64,000 bases of DNA from Rhodococcus sp. OK519. GTDB lineage: Bacteria > Actinomycetota > Actinomycetes > Mycobacteriales > Mycobacteriaceae. Every line of letters starts with the position of its first letter. Positions within the stretch are counted from its first letter, which is position 1. Under the pieces are notes generated by a model, which ran no database searches, was not told the DNA's origin, and saw only the letters and a list, made by a program, of their open reading frames with translations. Below, piece after piece: positions 28,491 through 37,259 of the stretch. The stretch spans positions 1,488,001-1,552,000 of the forward strand of contig NZ_QAOW01000001.1 in NCBI RefSeq assembly GCF_003051005.1. The letters are read 5' to 3'. Position numbers and translations under genes: made by a program.

Positions 28491-29387
28491 GTGAACGAGG
28501 TGGGGGCGGCGCTGCGTCCGGCGCGATCGGCCGATCTGGAGACCCTGCTGGGGCTCTTCGATCTGGAGCAGATCGGGGAGGACACCTACCTCGGTCGGCA
28601 TCCCGCGCAGGTCGGCAGCCGAACATTCGGCGGACAGTTGGTGGCGCAGGCATTGGTGGCGGCGGGCCGGACGGTCGACGGCGACCGTCCGGTTCACGCC
28701 GTCAACGCCCACTTCATCCGCGGCGGTGACGTGAAACTCCCGATCGAGTACCGCGTCGACCGGCACCGGGACGGCCGGGCGTTCGCGAATCGCCAGGTGA
28801 CCGCATACCAGGACGGGAACGTCCTCTTCTCGATGTTCGCGGCATTCCAGGACTGGGGTTCCGGGCTCGAGCACGCCGTCGCAATCCCCGATGTCGACGG
28901 ACCCGAGGAACTGCCGACGATCGGTGATCATCTCGTCGGTTACGAGGACCGCCTGCGGATGTTCGTCGACGCCCTCAAGCCGTTCGAGATGCGCTACGCG
29001 AACGACCCCACGTGGGTCCTCAAGGATGCCGGCGAGCGCCTGAACCACAACCGGGTCTGGATGCGCGCCGACGGCGGTCTGCCCGACGATTCGTGGGTGC
29101 ACAGCGCGGCGCTCGCCTACTCGTCGGACACCACCGTCCTGGACTCGGTCCTCACCACCCATGGGTTGTCGTGGGGTCTCGACCGGATCGTCGCGGCGAC
29201 AGTCAACCATTCGATCTGGTTCCACCGTCCGTTCCGGTTCGACGAATGGGCGCTGTATGCAACCGAATCGCCCGTGGCAGCGGGATCGCGAGGTCTGGCA
29301 ACCGGCCGGTTCTTCACTCGTGACGGTCAGTTGATCGCAACGGTCGTGCAGGAAGGCGTCATTCGGCATTTTCCGGCCCGGCGCTGA
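28491..29387 (+). CDS. tesB: Acyl-CoA thioesterase II
   Basis: This 298-residue double hot-dog thioesterase hydrolyses acyl-CoA to fatty acid and CoA. FGGQLVAQALVAA (near residue 45), the catalytic Asp region GLPDDSWVHSAALAYSSD and the HSIWFHRPFR segment are typical of TesB. The GTG at 28491 has a GAGGGGA site 6 bases upstream, so the long frame from 28281 inside pyk is not used. It follows pyk by 14 bases and may share its transcript. Confidence 0.92.
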   Translation: MNEVGAALRPARSADLETLLGLFDLEQIGEDTYLGRHPAQVGSRTFGGQLVAQALVAAGRTVDGDRPVHAVNAHFIRGGDVKLPIEYRVDRHRDGRAFANRQVTAYQDGNVLFSMFAAFQDWGSGLEHAVAIPDVDGPEELPTIGDHLVGYEDRLRMFVDALKPFEMRYANDPTWVLKDAGERLNHNRVWMRADGGLPDDSWVHSAALAYSSDTTVLDSVLTTHGLSWGLDRIVAATVNHSIWFHRPFRFDEWALYATESPVAAGSRGLATGRFFTRDGQLIATVVQEGVIRHFPARR

Positions 29388-29468
29388 GATGACCGTCCGC
29401 GGCACCACCGCGGCGATTAGAATTCTGGTTCTCTGATCACGGCACGCCATCTGTGATGGGGGAGCCAC

Positions 29469-31322
29469 ATGCGAGACGAACCGATCGACTGGAGCCACGA
29501 GGCCGTGGCCAGTCTGCTGTGGACGTCGAGAGCCTTCCTGATCGCGCTGGTCTGTTTCCTCGCGGTCGGTGCCCTGTTGGCGCGGCGCACCAACTGGGGC
29601 AGACAGTTCTGGCGGATCACCGGGCGGTACTTCTCGACGCGTGACAGTTGGCGCCCGTGGTCGCTGGTCGTCGTGCTGCTGTTCCTGACGATCCTCGGCG
29701 TGCGGATCCTGGTCTTGCTGTCCTATCAGAGCAACGAGATGTACACCTCGCTGCAACTGGTGGCTCAGTCGATCCAGGCCGGCGACGCCGCAGCGCTCGA
29801 CGACGCCAAATCGATGTTCTGGCGCTCCATCGTGGTGTTCGCGGCGCTCGCGACTGTGCACGTGGTGCGGGCGCTTCTGGCGCAGTACGTCGGCCAGGCC
29901 CTCGAGATCCTGTGGCGTGCGTGGCTCACTGATCGCGTCACGACGGACTGGCTGGACGGGCGCGCCTACTACCGGGGCCGCTTCATCGACGGTTCGATCG
30001 ACAACCCGGACCAACGCATCGAGTCCGACATCACCGAGGTGGCGACGACGTCACAGACGCTGTCGATGGGACTGGTCAGCGCGGTGGTCTCGGTGGTGTC
30101 GTTCACCGGGATCCTCTGGGATCTGTCGGGACCGATGAACGTGTTCGGCGTCGAGATCCCCAGAGCGATGGTGGTCCTTGTCTACGTCTACATTCTCGCC
30201 GCCACGGCGATCGCCTTCTGGATCGGCCGTCCACTGATCAGCCTGAGCTTTCTGAAGGAACGACTGACCGCCAACTTCCGCTATGCGCTCGTGCGATTGC
30301 GCGACAGCGCCGAGAACGTCGCTTTCTACCGTGGTGAGGACGTCGAGAAGCGCGGACTGCTCGGACGTTTCGCGGCGGTCGTCACCAATGCGTGGCAGAT
30401 CGTCTTCCGGACACTCAAGTTCAACGGCTTCAATCTCGGCGTCAGTCAGGTCGCCGTCGTGTTCCCGATCGTGATCCAGGCGCCCAGGTTCTTCGCCGGC
30501 ACAATCACGCTCGGCGACATCACCCAGAGCGCGCAGGCCTTCGGTCAGGTGTCGGACGCGCTCTCGTTCTTCCGGCAGTCGTACGACGTGTTCGCGGTCT
30601 ACCGCGCCAGCCTGATCCGACTCGACGGCCTGATCGACGCGGACGAACGCTCGCGGCGGTTGCCGTCGATCCGGACACGGGGCCGGGACCGCGTGGTGGA
30701 ACTCGACAGCATCTCCGTCCGGACCCCAGACGGCAGATTGCTCATCGACGAACTCGATCTGCAACTCCAGGCCGGTGACGCCTTGCTGGTCAAGGGATCG
30801 TCCGGGAGCGGCAAGACGACTCTGTTGCGCAGCCTGGCCGAGATGTGGCCCTTCGCCGACGGTTCGGTGTCGCGGCCGGTGGGGCAGGACGCGTTGTTCC
30901 TGTCCCAGTTGCCGTACCTGCCGTTGGGTGATCTGCGGAGCGCGGTCGCGTACCCGGCGCGTGCGGAGGATCTGAGTGACGACCGGATACGCGACGCGCT
31001 GCGCGACGTCCACCTGGGCAACCTCGTCGGACGATTCGACGAGCGTGCAGACTGGGCCAAAATCCTGTCCCCGGGCGAGCAGCAACGGATCGCGTTCGCC
31101 CGCATCATCCTGATCCGACCGCAGGCCGTTTTCCTGGACGAGGCCACGTCAGCTGTCGACGAAGGCCTCGAATACTCTCTCTACCAACTGATCCGAGAGC
31201 GTGTTCCCGAGTGCATCCTGTTCAGCGTGAGCCATCGGAGCACCGTCGACCAGCACCACACACGCCAACTCGAACTGCTCGGCGACGGGCCGTGGCGGCT
31301 CTCGGCGGTGGCGGTGAGCTGA
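29469..31322 (+). CDS. ABC transporter with fused membrane and ATPase domains, SbmA/BacA-like
   Basis: The 617-residue protein has a long membrane region (residues 1-360, about six helices) of the SbmA/BacA type, with the EILWRAWLTDRVTTDWLDGRAYYR and NPDQRIESDI segments characteristic of that subfamily. The ATPase domain follows: Walker A GSSGSGKTT (about 446), signature LSPGEQQR and Walker B AVFLDEATSAVD. The mycobacterial relative Rv1819c imports hydrophilic compounds including vitamin B12; the substrate and direction here are unknown. A TAGAAT box lies at 29418-29423 and a GGGAG-like site precedes the ATG. Confidence 0.88.
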   Translation: MRDEPIDWSHEAVASLLWTSRAFLIALVCFLAVGALLARRTNWGRQFWRITGRYFSTRDSWRPWSLVVVLLFLTILGVRILVLLSYQSNEMYTSLQLVAQSIQAGDAAALDDAKSMFWRSIVVFAALATVHVVRALLAQYVGQALEILWRAWLTDRVTTDWLDGRAYYRGRFIDGSIDNPDQRIESDITEVATTSQTLSMGLVSAVVSVVSFTGILWDLSGPMNVFGVEIPRAMVVLVYVYILAATAIAFWIGRPLISLSFLKERLTANFRYALVRLRDSAENVAFYRGEDVEKRGLLGRFAAVVTNAWQIVFRTLKFNGFNLGVSQVAVVFPIVIQAPRFFAGTITLGDITQSAQAFGQVSDALSFFRQSYDVFAVYRASLIRLDGLIDADERSRRLPSIRTRGRDRVVELDSISVRTPDGRLLIDELDLQLQAGDALLVKGSSGSGKTTLLRSLAEMWPFADGSVSRPVGQDALFLSQLPYLPLGDLRSAVAYPARAEDLSDDRIRDALRDVHLGNLVGRFDERADWAKILSPGEQQRIAFARIILIRPQAVFLDEATSAVDEGLEYSLYQLIRERVPECILFSVSHRSTVDQHHTRQLELLGDGPWRLSAVAVS

Positions 31323-31336
31323 ACTCTCCCGCGCGC

Positions 31337-31381
31337 TGAAGCGATCCTTCACGCGCGGAGAGCGCATGAAGGATCGCTTCA
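31337..31381. terminator. Bidirectional terminator between ABC transporter and Rpf-like gene
   Basis: A perfect 15-bp inverted repeat (TGAAGCGATCCTTCA with TGAAGGATCGCTTCA) encloses a 15-base loop that itself contains a GCGC/GCGC stem. It lies between two convergent genes. The T-tails are short, so strength is unclear. Confidence 0.75.
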
Positions 31382-31402
31382 TTCACGGGTTGCCTGAGGG
31401 GG

Positions 31403-31924
<522 letters not shown>

Positions 31925-32037
31925 TCACGAGTTGGTTTTCTGGTACGCCTGTCCGTGTTCGGGGCGAGATCTTCGCGCTCTTCCCTGGTGAGCGTCCGAA
32001 ACTGGGTGTCGAGGCGACGGTGAATTCCGGTTCAGAA

Positions 32038-32053
32038 AGTGACCAGGGTCACT
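32038..32053. promoter_or_regulatory. CRP/GlxR-like site 2 upstream of Rpf-like gene
   Basis: AGTGACCAGGGTCACT is a palindrome of GTGA-N6-TCAC type, matching the actinobacterial CRP/GlxR half-sites but lacking the central TA. Its centre is 23 bp from the stronger site at 32061-32076, so the two lie roughly two helical turns apart. Confidence 0.5.
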
Positions 32054-32060
32054 CGACCCT

Positions 32061-32076
32061 AGTGAGCTACATCACA
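32061..32076. promoter_or_regulatory. CRP/GlxR-like site 1 upstream of Rpf-like gene
   Basis: On the minus strand TGTGATGTAGCTCACT matches the consensus TGTGA-NN-TA-NN-TCACA at every fixed position but the last. cAMP receptor proteins of mycobacteria and corynebacteria use this consensus, and rpfA of Mycobacterium tuberculosis is a known CRP target. Confidence 0.7.
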
Positions 32077-32165
32077 TTTCACAGTGGCGCGAAACGCCCT
32101 CGTGATCCGATAGCGCGCGGCGGTAACGAAGTGGGCAAGCGACGCGAGGGGAGCAAAACAGCAGG

Positions 32166-32837
32166 TCACACGGTGAAAGTCAGGCCGGCGACGAGATCTT
32201 CGACGGTCAGCGGTGCGACACCGATCGCGCGGACGTTCGAGAGCCGCTCCGGGGTCACCTGTGAAGTCGCGTCGGTGACGAGGACGGTGCGATAGTCCCG
32301 TGCGCTCGCGTCGAACAGTGTTGCGTGGGGACAGTTCGGCAGATTGCAGCCCGCGACGACGACGGTGTCGACGCCGAGGTCGATGAGGTGCGCGTCCAGG
32401 CGCGTCCGGTGGAACGCGCTCCAGCGGGGCTTCCACATCACTGCCTCCGCGTCGCCGACCGCTTGGAACCCGCCGTCGAGGAGCAGTTTCGGGTCGAGGT
32501 GCTCTGCTGCCGCCGGCAGGAGTCCACGTGAAATCTGCGACCCGACGGTGCCCGGGCGGACAATCGGTGCGTCGTCACGGGTAATCGTGGTGCGGCGCAC
32601 GAGGTCCACGTCGTCACCGTCGTAGATCCGGACGACGTGCACGATCGGCCGGTGTGCTCGGCGGAACGCCTCCACGAGCATTGTCAGCCTCGGGAGTATT
32701 CCGGTCGTTCCCGGCACCGGCATCGTTCCGTCGTCGAGGAAGTCGTTCTGCACGTCGATCACCACGAGCGCGGACGATCGCAGATGCGGTCGAACATACT
32801 CGTCGAGGATGATCGGGCCCGTCATGTCGTCGAACAT
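32166..32837 (-). CDS. Isochorismatase-like cysteine hydrolase
   Basis: The 223-residue protein has the Asp-Lys-Cys triad of the cysteine hydrolase family: Asp in VVIDVQNDFLDDG (about residue 25), Lys in MWKPRWSAF and Cys in VVVAGCNLPNCPHATL. Members hydrolyse amides such as nicotinamide, ureido compounds or isochorismate; the extra Cys in the NLPNCP variant of the active-site loop is usual for the biuret/ureidoacrylate-like branch, though the substrate cannot be named. The ATG at 32837 or the one at 32825 may be used; neither has a clear ribosome site. Confidence 0.82.
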   Translation of the reverse strand: MFDDMTGPIILDEYVRPHLRSSALVVIDVQNDFLDDGTMPVPGTTGILPRLTMLVEAFRRAHRPIVHVVRIYDGDDVDLVRRTTITRDDAPIVRPGTVGSQISRGLLPAAAEHLDPKLLLDGGFQAVGDAEAVMWKPRWSAFHRTRLDAHLIDLGVDTVVVAGCNLPNCPHATLFDASARDYRTVLVTDATSQVTPERLSNVRAIGVAPLTVEDLVAGLTFTV

Positions 32838-32886
32838 ACTGGTGTGCAAACGGTTCCGAATGCGAATCGGTTCCGAAAGTGCGAAA

Positions 32887-32914
32887 CGCTCCCCATCCAT
32901 GTGGATGGGGAGCG
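32887..32914 (-). terminator. Terminator downstream of the thiolase gene
   Basis: CGCTCCCCATCCA pairs perfectly with TGGATGGGGAGCG around a 2-base loop. It lies 24 bases past the thiolase stop, before the cysteine hydrolase start, on the strand of both genes; the minus-strand tail reads TTTCGC. Confidence 0.8.
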
Positions 32915-32937
32915 CTTCGTGCGACGTACCGATCGGA

Positions 32938-34131
32938 TCAGGCGGAGACGATGACCGATGAGCCGTGGCCGAACAGGCCCTGGTTGGCGGTGATACCGAC
33001 GCGGGCACCCTCGACCTGACGGCCCTCGGCCTGTCCGCGCAGCTGCCAGGTGAGCTCGCAGACCTGCGCGAGTGCCTGGGCGGGAACGGCCTCGCCGAAG
33101 CAGGCCAGCCCACCGGACGGGTTGACCGGGATGCGGCCGCCGATGGTGGTGTCACCCGCGCGCAGCAGATGCTCGGCCTCGCCGCGCTTGCACAGGCTCA
33201 GGTCCTCCATCCAGTCGAGCTCGACCGAGGTCGCAAGGTCGTAGACCTCGGCGACGTCGACGTCCTCGGGGGAGATGCCGGCCTCTTCGTAGGCTGCGTC
33301 GCCGATCGACTCCTTGAACGTGCGCTCCGGTGCGGGCACCGCGGACGCCGACTCGGTGGAGAAGTTCGGCATGTCCATGATCGTCTGCGGGAACGTGGGC
33401 GTGACCGTCGAAATCGCCTTGATCCGAACGGGATCCACGATGCCCTTCTTGCGGGCGTACTCCATGGAGGTCAGGATGATGGCGGCGCCGCCGTCCGACG
33501 TGGCGCAGATGTCGAGCAGGTGCAGCGGATCCGCGACCATCGGCGACGCGAGCACGTCCGCGGCGGCAACTTCCTTGCGGTAGCGCGCGTTCGGGTTGTT
33601 CAGGCCGTGCTTGGCGTTCTTCACCTTGACCGCGGCGAAGTCCTCGGGCGTCGCTCCGTAGAGGTCGATGCGGCGACGAGCGTTGAGCGCGAAGTACGCC
33701 GGGTTCGTCATGCCCATCAGGCGGAAACGCAGCCAGTCCGGATCGTCCCAGCGCTCACCGGCGACCGGAGCGAGAAAGCCCTTCGGGGTGGTGTCGGCGC
33801 CGACGACCAGTGCGACGTCCGACAGGCCGGCGAGGATACGAGCGCGGGCGGTGTCCAGGGCCTGTGCACCCGTCGCGCACGCGGCATACGACGTCGCGAC
33901 GCGGGCGCCGTTCCATCCGAGCGCCTGAGCGAACGTGGCGCCGGCCACGTAGCCGCCATATCCGTTGCGAATCGTCTCGCCGCCGACGACCAGGTCGACG
34001 TCCGTCCAGTCGATACCGGAATCTGCGAGGGCGGCGCGGGCTGCTGCCACGCCGTACTTGACGAACGAGTGGCCCCACTTGCCCCACGCGTGCATGCCGA
34101 CACCGAGAACGGCCACGTCGTTGTTGCTCAT
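32938..34131 (-). CDS. Thiolase-like lipid-transfer protein (acetyl-CoA acetyltransferase family)
   Basis: This 397-residue thiolase-fold protein resembles the Ltp/Rv1627c group rather than classical thiolases. The reactive Cys lies in YAACATGAQALD (about residue 87), and later motifs are NPSGGLACFGEAVPAQ and GHGSSV near the end. Such proteins carry out retro-aldol or thiolytic cleavage in sterol and fatty acid breakdown, usually with a DUF35 partner. The partner is the gene upstream, overlapping by four bases (ATGA). The pair corresponds to Rv1627c-Rv1628c, near polA in mycobacteria. Confidence 0.87.
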   Translation of the reverse strand: MSNNDVAVLGVGMHAWGKWGHSFVKYGVAAARAALADSGIDWTDVDLVVGGETIRNGYGGYVAGATFAQALGWNGARVATSYAACATGAQALDTARARILAGLSDVALVVGADTTPKGFLAPVAGERWDDPDWLRFRLMGMTNPAYFALNARRRIDLYGATPEDFAAVKVKNAKHGLNNPNARYRKEVAAADVLASPMVADPLHLLDICATSDGGAAIILTSMEYARKKGIVDPVRIKAISTVTPTFPQTIMDMPNFSTESASAVPAPERTFKESIGDAAYEEAGISPEDVDVAEVYDLATSVELDWMEDLSLCKRGEAEHLLRAGDTTIGGRIPVNPSGGLACFGEAVPAQALAQVCELTWQLRGQAEGRQVEGARVGITANQGLFGHGSSVIVSA

Positions 34132-34580
34132 GCCTGTGCCCCGTTCTCTGCTGCCGCGGACGGCTTCCAACGCCAGATGCTGCGGTCGCCCGTCTCGTCC
34201 GTGTAGAGGGTCTCGATGACCAGCTCGACCGGGTTGCCCACCTTGAGGTCCGCGACGCCGAAACCGTCGGCGACCTGTCCGAGCACGACGAGGCCCTCGG
34301 GCAGCTCGACCGCTGCGAGCGCGAACGGAACATAGGGATCGGTGTTCGCGATGTACGGAGCCGGCGGCTTGTACTGCGCGTCGGTGTACGACCACACCTT
34401 GCCGAAGCGAGACAGCTCGACGTCGTCGTACTCTTCACCGGAACACGCCGGGTTCTTGCAGAAGGTGGTCTCCCGCGGGAACGAAATCGTGCCGCAGGAC
34501 CGGCACTTGGTGCCGATCAGGGCCGGCTCCGGCCCGGTGGTGAACCAGCCTTCGACGGCCGGTGTGGCGGTGTCGCTCAT
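34128..34580 (-). CDS. DUF35/OB-fold zinc-ribbon partner of the thiolase
   Basis: The 150-residue protein has an N-terminal zinc ribbon with CRSCGTISFPRETTFC and a fourth Cys in NPACSG, followed by an OB-fold with GKVWSYTDAQYKPP and the EGLVVLGQV strand. DUF35 proteins bind a thiolase-like enzyme and complete its acyl-CoA channel. The ATG at 34580 follows a GAGG site by 5 bases. It is translationally coupled to the thiolase gene. Confidence 0.87.
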   Translation of the reverse strand: MSDTATPAVEGWFTTGPEPALIGTKCRSCGTISFPRETTFCKNPACSGEEYDDVELSRFGKVWSYTDAQYKPPAPYIANTDPYVPFALAAVELPEGLVVLGQVADGFGVADLKVGNPVELVIETLYTDETGDRSIWRWKPSAAAENGAQA

Positions 34581-34953
34581 GCAAACCTCATCTGCTTGTC
34601 GAGCCTGAACGGCCGGTCGAGACGGTGACCGGCAACGGAACGGGTTGCAGTATGGCATGAGTTAACTGATTCCCGATGTGTGGTCCCATCCACCGGACGG
34701 CGCTGCCGGTTCCAGTCCCGGAGAGGCGACTGCCGACCGAATGAACGTCCGTCCAGTGGGACCGGGTCGCGGACGTGCGGCCGTACCGAAAACGACCAAA
34801 CGGCCGAAACGGACCACCCGTGAGGACCTGGGCGAACGCGATCATTCGGCGGACCGGTCCGCGTTTCGAAACACGCGTCAATTCCTGGTGGCGAAGTCCG
34901 TCATTGTCGGGCGACCGACCGTTATCGTGATGGCGACTCGTCGGAGGTGCGCT
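34581..34953. other. Divergent upstream region of DUF35 and alpha/beta hydrolase genes
   Basis: This 373-base stretch holds the promoters of two divergent genes. The most distinct element is GTTTCGAAAC at 34863-34872, a 10-bp palindrome extended by CG pairs on both sides with one mismatch; it might be an operator. I see no terminator or small gene. Confidence 0.4.
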
Positions 34954-35829
34954 GTGCCCAGAGTGACTGTCAGGCCCGAAGATCGGGTGATCAGTTTGCG
35001 AGATGGTCGGTCGATGGGATTCGCCGACTACGGTCCCGCAGATGGCTTCGTCGTGGTCAATGCCCATGGTGGGCTGTCGTGTCGCCTCGATATCCGGGCC
35101 GCCGCCCCCGTTGCCGAAGCTGCCGGGATCCGACTCATCTCGCCGGATCGCCCGGGAATCGGTTTGTCCGACCCCAGCCCGGGACGGACGGTGCTCGACT
35201 GGGCGGCGGACGTCGAGGAACTGGCCGATCACCTCGGCGTGGAACGCATGGGTGTCCTGGGATGGTCGATGGGCGGTCAGTACGCGGCCGCGCTCGGGTA
35301 CGCGCTCGCCTCTCGGATCAGTCGCGTGGCGATCGTCGCCGGCGCGCTGCCGCTGACTGAGGCTGGAACGTTCGCGCGGCTGCCGCGGATGGACCGCTTC
35401 TTCACGCGGATGTCCGAGGGCTGTCCGGCGCTGGCCGGGGCGTCCTTCCGGGGGCTGTCGGTGCTGGCGCGTGCGATGCCCAGGCAGTTCGCGCGGATCT
35501 CGGCCCGCTCCCTCGCGCCCGCCGATGCCGAGGTGGTCAACAACGAACTGAAGGCGTTCTCGGCGATGACCGATGAGGGTCTGCGGAACCCGGCGGGCGT
35601 CGTCGAGGACTACCGCGCGTGGATGCGGCCGTGGGGGTTCGATCCGGAGGATCTGCAGGTGCCCGTCGACGTGTGGTGGGGAGACTCGGATCGGCTCATC
35701 CCGCGCGAGTGGCCTGCCGAACTGGCGATTCGAATCCCCAAGTCGACGTTGAACATCGGGTCGGGCGGCCACTTCATGGCGCATCTCCACTACCGCGCGA
35801 TCCTCGACTCGCTCGCGGATGCTGCCTGA
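34954..35829 (+). CDS. Alpha/beta hydrolase
   Basis: The 291-residue enzyme has the alpha/beta hydrolase order: VVNAHGGLSCR (oxyanion region), SPDRPGIGLSD, nucleophile elbow GWSMGGQYAA (Ser near residue 109), Asp in WGDSDRLIP and His in GSGGHFMA. The substrate is unknown. The GTG at 34954 has a GGAGGT site 5-6 bases upstream; the longer frame from 34678 lacks support. Confidence 0.85.
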   Translation: MPRVTVRPEDRVISLRDGRSMGFADYGPADGFVVVNAHGGLSCRLDIRAAAPVAEAAGIRLISPDRPGIGLSDPSPGRTVLDWAADVEELADHLGVERMGVLGWSMGGQYAAALGYALASRISRVAIVAGALPLTEAGTFARLPRMDRFFTRMSEGCPALAGASFRGLSVLARAMPRQFARISARSLAPADAEVVNNELKAFSAMTDEGLRNPAGVVEDYRAWMRPWGFDPEDLQVPVDVWWGDSDRLIPREWPAELAIRIPKSTLNIGSGGHFMAHLHYRAILDSLADAA

Positions 35830-36370
35830 CGCGAAACAATCCGAATGCCCGGCACGACTGGATCTTCTGCGTGCGTGAGTATTTCGGATTCGAGTCGGGT
35901 TCCGCTGCCTGCCAACGATTGATTCTGTCCCACCACAAGCATCTCGTTCCGACACCGCGGTGACCGCGACGCGAAGCGGCCCTACCGCGAGGCCTGCGAC
36001 GGGGTGACGACCCACGCCCTCGCCGGTGTTGCATCGATCACTCGGACGATTCGAATCTCGTTCGTCATCACCTTGCGCCGCCGGGAAAGGCCGGGGTCGC
36101 GGCGCCTACGCGCGGGATTCGGAAAGTTCCGCCTCGGCGTCGTCGAACGATTTCACCATCAGTTTCACTCCCCGAGGCACTGGGCGCACTCGCGGAGTTG
36201 TGGCACTCTGGGTATTGCTCCTTTTGGTAGGGGAGACCGAGAAGGCCTCGAGATCGCGAGATCTCGGGGCCTTTTTCGTAGGGAAACCGCGTGAACCGGA
36301 ATCGGGACGACCGCAGCCCTTGGTTGCAGCAGTTCGGTGGGTTCAATAGCGGGATCGCGGTGATGTGTCG
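35830..36370. other. Gene-free stretch between alpha/beta hydrolase and tRNA
   Basis: Over 500 bases lack a convincing gene. The clear element is a rho-independent terminator read rightward at 36243-36276. A very short minus-strand frame (ATG near 36155, 17 codons) sits behind a GGGGAG site at 8-base spacing but is too short to judge. I see no repeat or mobile element. Confidence 0.45.
36243..36276 (+). terminator. Strong rightward terminator, no obvious gene in front
   Basis: A 13-bp stem (AGGCCTCGAGATC with GATCTCGGGGCCT, one G-T pair) with loop GCGA is followed by five T residues. The nearest upstream rightward gene ends 413 bases away, so it may end a small RNA or a long 3' UTR. Confidence 0.8.
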
Positions 36371-36447
36371 TGGTGCCCTCGGTGAGACTCGAACTCACAC
36401 TGCACGGGTTTTGAATCCGTTTCCTCTGCCAATTGGGATACGAGGGC
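36371..36447 (-). tRNA. tRNA-Leu (anticodon CAA), short variable loop
   Basis: The minus strand gives a 77-base tRNA including an encoded CCA. The acceptor stem is GCCCTCG/CGAGGGC with discriminator A; the T arm is GTGAG-TTCGAGT-CTCAC; the anticodon loop TTCAAAA gives CAA for leucine. The variable loop is only 5 bases (GCAGT), whereas leucine tRNAs normally have a long class II arm. The anticodon stem has an A-C mismatch next to the loop. tRNA identity is therefore by anticodon and A73 only. A Leu tRNA gene is, as I recall, located near pdtaR in mycobacteria too. Confidence 0.8.
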
Positions 36448-36557
36448 TTGCTGCGGGTTCCTACTCTAGAAGATCACGGAGCACAGTCAAACCACCGGTA
36501 CCCTCGAAGCGTTCGCGCCCCGATCGGCGGGCGCCGACTCCGAGGAGACAGCTGACT

Positions 36558-37178
36558 ATGAACGCTCCCGCCACGCAGGGCACCGAACGACGGCCGCGGC
36601 GTGTGGTGGTGGCGGAGGACGAGGCGCTGATCAGGCTCGACCTGGTCGAGATGCTCCGCGAGGAGGGCTACGACGTCGTCGGTGAGGCCGGTGACGGACA
36701 GCGCGCCGTCGAGTTGGCGGAAGAACTCCGCCCGGACCTGGTGATCATGGACGTGAAGATGCCGCGGCGCGACGGCATCGACGCCGCGTCGGAGATCGCT
36801 GCCAAGCGCATCGCTCCGGTGGTGATCCTCACCGCGTTCAGTCAGCGCGAACTGGTCGAGCGCGCGCGGGACGCCGGCGCGATGGCGTACATCGTCAAGC
36901 CGTTCTCGAAATCGGATCTGGTGCCCGCAGTGGAATTGGCGGCGAGCAGGTTCGACGAGATCTCGTTACTCGAGCGGGAGGTTGCGAATCTGTCCGAACG
37001 GCTCGAGACGCGCAAGCTCATCGAACGTGCCAAGGGCGTACTGATGCAGTCGCAGAACCTGTCCGAGCCCGAGGCCTTCAAGTGGATCCAGCGGGCCGCG
37101 ATGGATCGCCGGACGACGATGAAGGCAGTCGCCGAGGTGGTCCTCGACACGCTCGGTGGCGGTGGCTCACCCGCCTGA
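36558..37178 (+). CDS. pdtaR: ANTAR-domain response regulator PdtaR
   Basis: The 206-residue protein has a receiver domain (residues about 19-130) with acidic pocket VAEDEALIRLD, phosphoacceptor Asp in VIMDVKMPRRDG and Lys in YIVKPFSKSD. A coiled linker leads to a C-terminal ANTAR RNA-binding domain with TRKLIERAKGVLMQSQNLSEPEAFKWIQ. ANTAR proteins bind hairpins in mRNA leaders and prevent termination. The partner kinase PdtaS is not in the window. A GAGGAGA site lies upstream of the ATG, and the position before polA matches Rv1626. Confidence 0.93.
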   Translation: MNAPATQGTERRPRRVVVAEDEALIRLDLVEMLREEGYDVVGEAGDGQRAVELAEELRPDLVIMDVKMPRRDGIDAASEIAAKRIAPVVILTAFSQRELVERARDAGAMAYIVKPFSKSDLVPAVELAASRFDEISLLEREVANLSERLETRKLIERAKGVLMQSQNLSEPEAFKWIQRAAMDRRTTMKAVAEVVLDTLGGGGSPA

Positions 37179-37245
37179 CCGGGCGGCGACTCGTTCCGGC
37201 AGGCGACGCGCGGGGACGTGCGACGTGGGTGTCGGCGCCCGTCCC

Positions 37246-37251
37246 TAGACT
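37246..37251 (+). promoter_or_regulatory. -10 box for leaderless polA
   Basis: TAGACT fits TANNNT and lies 8 bases before the polA GTG, without a ribosome site. This suggests that polA is transcribed leaderless. Confidence 0.5.
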
Positions 37252-37259
37252 GGTCAACC

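Noticed and set aside
36104-36155. 17-codon minus-strand frame behind a GGGGAG site
   Set aside because: Too short to separate from chance, and the ribosome site could be coincidental in G-rich DNA.
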